The translations under genes were made by a program, and so were the position numbers. DNA of 64,000 nucleotides from Zanthoxylum bungeanum (lineage: Eukaryota; Streptophyta; Magnoliopsida; Sapindales; Rutaceae): assembly GCA_019454045.1 (NCBI GenBank), contig SKCR01038155.1:124001-188000 (forward strand), written 5' to 3'. The notes under the pieces are model-generated. The model did not search any database and had not been told where the DNA came from. It saw only the letters and a list, made by a program, of their open reading frames with translations. How positions within the stretch are numbered: position 1 is the stretch's first letter; each line of letters opens with the position of its first letter. Below are positions 59,028 through 64,000 of the stretch, piece by piece.

Positions 59028-60918
59028 TGATCGGCGTAATCACACACGTATAACGCAAGCGCACGTATCGTTCAAGTAGTATAAAAAGTCTCGATCCCAC
59101 GAGGACTTATTACATAATCTATTAATTATATAAGGCCAAATGATTACTCGTATCTAGTAGATTGATTGTTTGATTGGAATGGTGACTTTAAAATTTAAAA
59201 CAAGTAAATAAAAATGTGAAAGTAGATTAAAGAAAATTCAAATTTATAAAAACTATCCAGGGTTGTGATTATCTCCAATATCTAATTAAAGATGAAGTGG
59301 CTATTTTAAGTTTGTATAATAAATCGATTTACAAACCTGGAACACAAAATTATACAAAAGCTTCTATCGATGGTCAAATGCAAATACCCAGTGTAATCCA
59401 ATTAAACCATATGTCTATGTTAATCAAATTACCTGGATTCATTAAGATTAAGTTCCAATTATAGTTACCTCACCCGACAGGTATATGTCTATCCTGTAAG
59501 GAAATATATTAAAGGGTTATCTATCCTCAAGGAAGATCGTGGACTATCAAGTCTAAGGTTGAAACCTAAAATTCCTTTGTCAAGTTTATTTTAAGTTTAT
59601 CAAATCAATCTTATTAGTGGCAGTTAACAAGACGTATTAAGCTTAAGACTTAATAAGTAAATCTTTATATTTCCTAAACTATAAAATGACCCCTTATAAC
59701 CCGATGATATTGGAATTCATCACAACCCCAGATAACGGACTTAGTTACGACACATATCTAAGGCTAATAAAAGCTTAAATAAAATAAAAGACATAAAATA
59801 AATGCTGGAAATTAAATAAAGTAAATGCTAGAAATTAAAAATGTAAAAGTACAATAAAAGAAAATGATGAGGGTTAGAGGATCCACTTTTAATATTTCAA
59901 AATTAGAAATCTCCCTTATTCTCAATGTTTACCTATTAATTAACCAGACCATAAAGGTGGTAATTTCATTTGTCTCAATTAAATCCAACCGACCATATAG
60001 GCGGTAACAAGGTTATTACATAAACCGACCATATAGGTGGAAACTATGTCTGAAATGAAAAACCGACCACGTAGGCGGTAAATAAGGTTGTCATCTAAAC
60101 CGGCCATATAGGCGGTAACTAATTAATCCAAATTTTAATTAAAATAAGGGAGATTAATGTAATTTATTATATTAAAAGTCTTACCTCTTCACCCCAGCAG
60201 AATGAGATTACCTGTTCATGCTGTAAAAGAAAACACACATAATTTTATTAAATAAATAAAAAGAAAATATAAGAAAACATAAATAATATACAAGACACTT
60301 TCCTTTAGGTTTTCATGGAGAAATTTCTCTAAAGAAAGCATGAAAAATTACAAAATTAAGCTTGGTATTTATAGAAAATCTAAAGCCTTCCATCAATTTC
60401 TACACCAATTGCTCCACCAATTGTTCCACCAAACATGGCATCAAAAATGCAAGCATGTTTGGTGGAAGTTTGACAATTTTTACTTTTTATTTTATATTTT
60501 GAAAATGACTATAGTAATTATACAAAATACACTCAATTATTCATCAATATCGGCCTTCCGAACTTCAGAATTCGAAAATATTTAAATCTTCAAAGTTGTA
60601 GATCTTTGTGTCTTCTTTAATCTGAATTTTGAATCAGATCAATCAGATATTGGATGGAAAAGTTATGGCCAAAATACCAAACTTGCGTAAAATTGGAATT
60701 TAGGACCACACTTCGTGACGCGTATAGTAAATATCCGTTTTCGCCATTTTTTTTGCTCCGAATTTCATCATTTTAGCCCCGAGTTGATTCCATTAAATCC
60801 CAATACTTTATTTATCTGCAAAACACATAAAACACATCAAAACATTCATCAAACCCGAGAAACTATACAAATATTAGGTAAAAGAGGCGGTAAATATTGA
60901 TATATTTTCCGCTCATCA
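59028..60918 (-). mobile_element. Athila-like solo LTR, copy B (complete)
   Basis: 1,891 bp, left edge TGATCGGCGTAATCAC, right edge ...ATTTTCCGCTCATCA, flanked by GTCTC on both sides (59,023-59,027 and 60,919-60,923). Host repeat sequence resumes as 'aggatgtaacattc'. It fixes the true ends of this LTR family. Minus-strand TATAAATA at 60,373-60,366. Confidence 0.95.
59943..60119 (-). repeat. Five subrepeats in Athila-like LTR
   Basis: Units near 59,943, 59,988, 60,024, 60,062 and 60,099, core ACCGACCATATAGGCGGTAA with variants, spaced 36-45 bp. Three related units are in the LTR at 11,718-11,865. Confidence 0.8.
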
Positions 60919-61245
60919 GTCTCAGGATGTAACATTCCCCCAAAGCCAACAGTTTCCCTCATCTCGGGATCGGGTTACGTCCTACCGAGTCAGCTTCTTT
61001 GGTATGGGGATGTAACATTCCACCAGAGCCAAGTTTTTCCCTCAGCTCGGGGATGGGGTGAATCCCACCGAGTCAGCTTCTTTGGTTTGGGGATGTAATA
61101 TCCCCCAGAGCCAAGTATTTCCCTCAGCTTGGGGTCGGATTACGTCCCACCGAGTCAGTCTCTTCGGTCTGGGGATGTAACATTCCCCCATAGATAAGTT
61201 TTTCTTCACCTCGGGGTCGGGATACGTCCCACCGAGAGGCTCATC
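60919..61245 (+). repeat. 83-bp tandem repeat before Tat 3' LTR
   Basis: Four units; GATGTAACATTCC words start at 60,926, 61,009, 61,092 and 61,174 (spacing 83, 83, 82). Other shared words: 'tttccctcagctcgggg', 'tacgtcccaccgagtcag', 'cttctttggt'. Confidence 0.92.
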
Positions 61246-61747
61246 CTCAGCTCAGGGACGAAGCATTCCTCTCATGGCCGGGTTCGAATTGGTCAGGATC
61301 AGGATCTCTTCTCACATTCAAATTCAGAAATAGCAATTTAGTAAGATAGAAGAGGAAATCATGCAAAGTATAAAAGGCAGAACAGTCAGAGATAGGCAAG
61401 CTCGCACGAGGACAATGAGTTCAGCTCAATCAGTTTCGGGAAGAAGGATCTCTGATATAGGTACGGAAAAAAAAGGATGCCAGTTTCGATCTGAGCGACC
61501 GGAGGAGCTTCGTCTTCTGTTGGGATGGCTACCTGAAGGGCAAATTGGGAATTTACTTCAAGTCGGAGAATCGTCTTGATAGGCATCAGAATCCTCAGTA
61601 AACAAGCACACGAAGAAGGCAAGAGAAGACCTGAGTAAATAGCAAAGACAGTTTCTCCGTGGTTTTTGAAGTGACCACCAATCAAATGATCAGCACACCA
61701 TATTTTTATAGTTCCCCGGCATCAACTCGCTAATTCGTTGATACCGA
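61246..61747 (+). other. Noncoding 3' region of Tat-like element
   Basis: No gene is recognised. Open frames at 61,361-61,579 (+) and 61,386-61,685 (-) overlap each other and match nothing I know. Confidence 0.5.
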
Positions 61748-61762
61748 GAACTTGGGGATGGA
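61748..61762 (+). other. Polypurine tract of Tat-like element
   Basis: GAACTTGGGGATGGA directly before the LTR start TGTTGATGG. Confidence 0.8.
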
Positions 61763-62685
61763 TGTTGATGGTGTATTTCAACAAAGTGCATTGAACAGTG
61801 CGGCCAGGAACAGAGATGAAATTTCCCCTTTTCCAAAATGGACAGATGTTTGGAGAAGTGTTAGCCACTCCTCGGCCCGGTAGAAAGTCCAGACACAGTC
61901 TCCCGGGTTTGGCCGACCAGATTATACGATTCGGTGCAATTTTCAGAAACCGACCACATCGGAGATATAGCCGACCACATTAGGTCGGGAAGGCAGATCA
62001 AGTCCATTCAGTCTCTGGCGTAGTGTGATAAGTTCGGTTAGCTCAGGCCGGGGGAGAAGTGATTTTGAGAGGCTCGGTAAGGTTATTTGGCCGACCACTT
62101 GGCCACCGAAAGAAGCTCAGAGTCTGTGATTTTCCTTTACACGTGTCATCTCCCGAAAGCACTGTCCAGGCTGTCACCATTAATGTTACGTGTAGCAGAG
62201 AAGGAAACAGAGTTGATGTGACAGAACCGTCAGGCTGCAGGCTTACTTTCGGCAAGGTCAAGCCTAGGACAGAGAGCCCGTACTTTAAGGAGTGGGAAGA
62301 ACAGTGTCGTACTTTGAGAAGTATATAAAGAGAAAGTAGTTTCATGTTTTAGGGATGATTTTTTTTTTAGCAGTTTGTAACAATAGGAAAATAGCAACTG
62401 TAATCTCTTTCACCTGCTCGACCATACACCGACCTTATTCAAAACAGGTCGGCCGAGTCAGTTTCTTGGTAATAAAACAACCCCCACCGTTTTGTGCCAG
62501 GGGACGTAGGTTGGATTCGTTCCGCCGAACCACGTTAAAACTCCTTGTCAATCTGTGTGTTTTTCTGCCTTTCCACTAAGTTTGCTTTTGGTCTCCCATA
62601 ACCAAACAAATTCACTGTCGATGGAGGATTTATCCCGGGAGCGGTATTCCCTTATCGCCCTTGAGACGAAAATCAGCCATCAATA
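61763..62685 (+). mobile_element. 3' LTR of Tat-like element
   Basis: 923 bp, TGTTGATGGTGTATTTC to CAGCCATCAATA (final CAACA decayed to CAATA), followed by the target TTATA. TATATAAAG at 62,322-62,330. Five RCCGAC words are present (61,912, 61,949, 61,970, 62,090, 62,428). Confidence 0.9.
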
Positions 62686-62854
62686 TTATATATATAATGT
62701 ATATAATAAAGATATATTCACAAGTGCTTATAAAAAAAAATTGACATTTTATTAATAATCAATATTTATAGCTTAAACAATTGATAAAATGGCGTACTAC
62801 CAACACAAACTTGGTATCGTATTTAGGGATTTACAAGAGTTCTTGATTGAATCT
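62686..62854. other. Unassigned A/T-rich flank
   Basis: 169 bp between the Tat-like element and the next LTR, beginning with the duplicated TTATA. No gene seen. Confidence 0.45.
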
Positions 62855-63661
62855 TGTTGATGGTGGTTTTTAAATCACTATAATATCTAAACAGTACGGC
62901 ATGGGTAAAAAAACAATTTCTTTCTTAAAGATCATTAATGCTGACCCGACCACTAGGTGCCAAAAAGTGAAGGGTCGAGCACTTTATGGTCAGTAACCGA
63001 GCACTTGAGTTCAAATGACCTGCAATTATCAGATCGGCAGTAGCATTCTCAGTTCAAAAGACCATCATGACCGACCACATGAATACCGACCACATACGAA
63101 CCGAACATAACACGTACGGGAAAACAAGGCATCATATCCTTACAAGGTAAGCTGATAAGTAATCATATTTTCGAAAGGTAAGCTGGTAAGACAGAGTCCT
63201 AGTGGGACAAAGGAAGCAGAGAAAGTTGTCAACTAGGAAACCTTGTAGGAAAATGGAACCATCTCAGACTGGGAATTCTTGTAACAGAAGGAATCTGATT
63301 TCTTCACCATTATAAATAGAAGGGTTGAGTATGTGTAAAAGGGCATCAGCATCAAGATCGAGATCAAGATAAAAATCAGAATCATTATCAATCTCATTGG
63401 GATTAGATTTGTAAACACAAGAACAAATCTGAGAAGCATATTTCAGTAATAAAAGTATCATCCTTTTTGTGCCCGTGGACGTATGTGGGATCAAAATCCA
63501 CCGAACCACGTTAAATCTCCTTGTCGATTGGCGTATTATCTGCTTTTTCTACTAAGTTTGCTTTTGGTTCCCCTATAAACCAAACAAATTCACTATTAAA
63601 AGAGGATTGCCTCGGGAGTAATATTCCCATATTGCCCTGAGACCAAAATCAGCCGTCAATA
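62855..63661 (+). mobile_element. 5' LTR of a second Tat-like element
   Basis: 807 bp, TGTTGATGGTGGTTTTT to CAGCCGTCAATA, followed two bases later by a primer site. The 3' half matches the LTR at 61,763 ('ccaaacaaattcact', 'attgccctgagac'); the 5' half differs, so it is another subfamily. TATAAATAG at 63,311. Confidence 0.82.
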
Positions 63662-63663
63662 GT

Positions 63664-63681
63664 TGGCGCCGTCTGTGGGGA
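63664..63681 (+). other. Primer-binding site of second Tat-like element
   Basis: TGGCGCCGTCTGTGGGGA, a form seen in plant Tat-lineage gypsy elements. Confidence 0.85.
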
Positions 63682-63713
63682 GTCTAACAAAAAGCAGTAC
63701 ACGTGATAAGACA

Positions 63714-64000
63714 ATGGTAGAAGGCGGAAATCACCGGTCACCAGGGAGTTCAACTGCAGACTGAATGAAGAAAGTAGAAGAAAGCATGAAATCCATGGCG
63801 GACCGACTAGAAAGAATGGAAGGAATAAACAATAAGAGGTTTGAAGCCGAGACCCGCCAAAGAAGAGGCGAGGTAGCAGAGGGAAAAATGGTTGTAGATA
63901 TAAGTGAAGACGACGAGCCCAGAGGAAGGGGACCCCACGAGGTAAAATCCATAGTAGTAGGAAGAGATTCGCAGACCGAAGACACATGGGAAGAAGAAAG
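63714..64000 (+). pseudogene. Tat-like gag N-terminus, cut by window edge
   Basis: ATG at 63,714 (MVEGGNHRSPGSSTAD), a TGA at 63,762 where the related gag at 41,608 has TGG, then the same frame open to the window end: MKKVEESMKSMADRLERMEG, a likely coiled coil, followed by an acidic stretch (DISEDDEPRG). A single TGG-to-TGA change explains the break. Gag here would be the capsid precursor of the element. Confidence 0.75.

Larger units (their letters stand above)
52433..60903. repeat. Duplicated segment, copy B
   Basis: Partner of 42,209-50,681. In this copy both sides continue naturally: Copia integrase and RT on the left, the rest of the solo LTR and the Tat 3' end on the right. Copy B is therefore the better candidate for the original arrangement. 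Confidence 0.9.
40605..62685 (+). mobile_element. Tat-like gypsy element, 22 kb with nested insertions
   Basis: Both LTRs are present (40,605-41,556 and 61,763-62,685), with TTATA on both sides (40,600-40,604 and 62,686-62,690). The TGTTGATGG start and CAACA end form a short inverted repeat. Primer site TGGCACCGTCTGTAGAGA, a gag start, two kinds of tandem repeats before the 3' LTR and the tract CTTGGGGATGGA fit the Tat lineage. Most of gag-pol is missing. Inside lie a minus-strand Copia, an Athila-like solo LTR and a duplicated segment. Confidence 0.85.

Noticed and set aside
62043..62345. ORFs on both strands in 62,043-62,579
   Set aside because: Inside the Tat-like 3' LTR; the 5' LTR counterpart does not keep the same open frames.

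Overview
This is a gene-poor stretch of a plant nuclear genome, almost certainly a dicot. It is A/T-rich and built almost entirely from nested LTR retrotransposons. The signs are tRNA-iMet-type primer sites (TGGTATCAGAGCC), TG...CA-bounded LTRs with 5-bp target-site duplications (TSDs), plant-type Copia and Ty3/gypsy protein domains, and one plant LOG-like (cytokinin-activating enzyme) sequence. I see no intact host gene, rRNA, tRNA gene or CRISPR array. All calls come from reading the sequence; family names below superfamily level are inferences from motifs. Domain borders are approximate, while LTR ends with a TSD are given to the base. || Layout. 1-4,291: 5' end of a minus-strand Copia element running off the left edge, its LTR split by a plus-strand solo LTR (TSD CTCCG). 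4,292-12,9xx: remains of an Athila-like gypsy element (partial LTR, integrase C-terminus, unknown ORF, intron-free LOG copy, polypurine tract, 3' LTR), itself hit by a solo LTR at 5,392-7,516. 12,953-26,218: a minus-strand, short-LTR Copia (Ale/RetroFit-like) broken by a solo LTR (13,850-15,752) and by a complete plus-strand Copia element (16,056-26,116, TSD CTGGA, LTRs about 1.93 kb). 26,808-40,324: a very long minus-strand LTR of chromovirus (Tekay-like) appearance, TSD GTTAC, split by a complete minus-strand Copia (29,277-39,071). 40,605-62,685: a Tat-lineage-like gypsy element with both LTRs, TSD TTATA and 3' tandem repeats, swollen to 22 kb by an inserted Copia, an inserted Athila-like solo LTR (TSD GTCTC) and an internal duplication of about 8.5 kb. 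62,855-64,000: 5' LTR, primer site and gag start of a second Tat-like element leaving the right edge. || How the parts relate. One large-LTR Copia family (LTR 1.87-2.14 kb) supplies most of the mass: ten LTR copies in whole or part, on both strands, as solo LTRs and as elements with degenerate gag-pol. They share an LTR hairpin and, between primer site and gag, a leader of about 2.2 kb with repeated TTGGCCAAAGTCAAG. No copy has an intact polyprotein; all carry frameshifts or stops, so any mobility would need proteins from elsewhere. || The most unusual content is at 8,291-9,777: two accessory coding segments between pol and the 3' LTR of the Athila-like element, one unrecognised with a cysteine cluster and one an intron-free, damaged copy of a LOG phosphoribohydrolase, each preceded by splice-acceptor-like sequence. 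The next is the 10.2-kb-offset duplication inside the Tat element, whose breakpoint carries a 33-bp templated filler.
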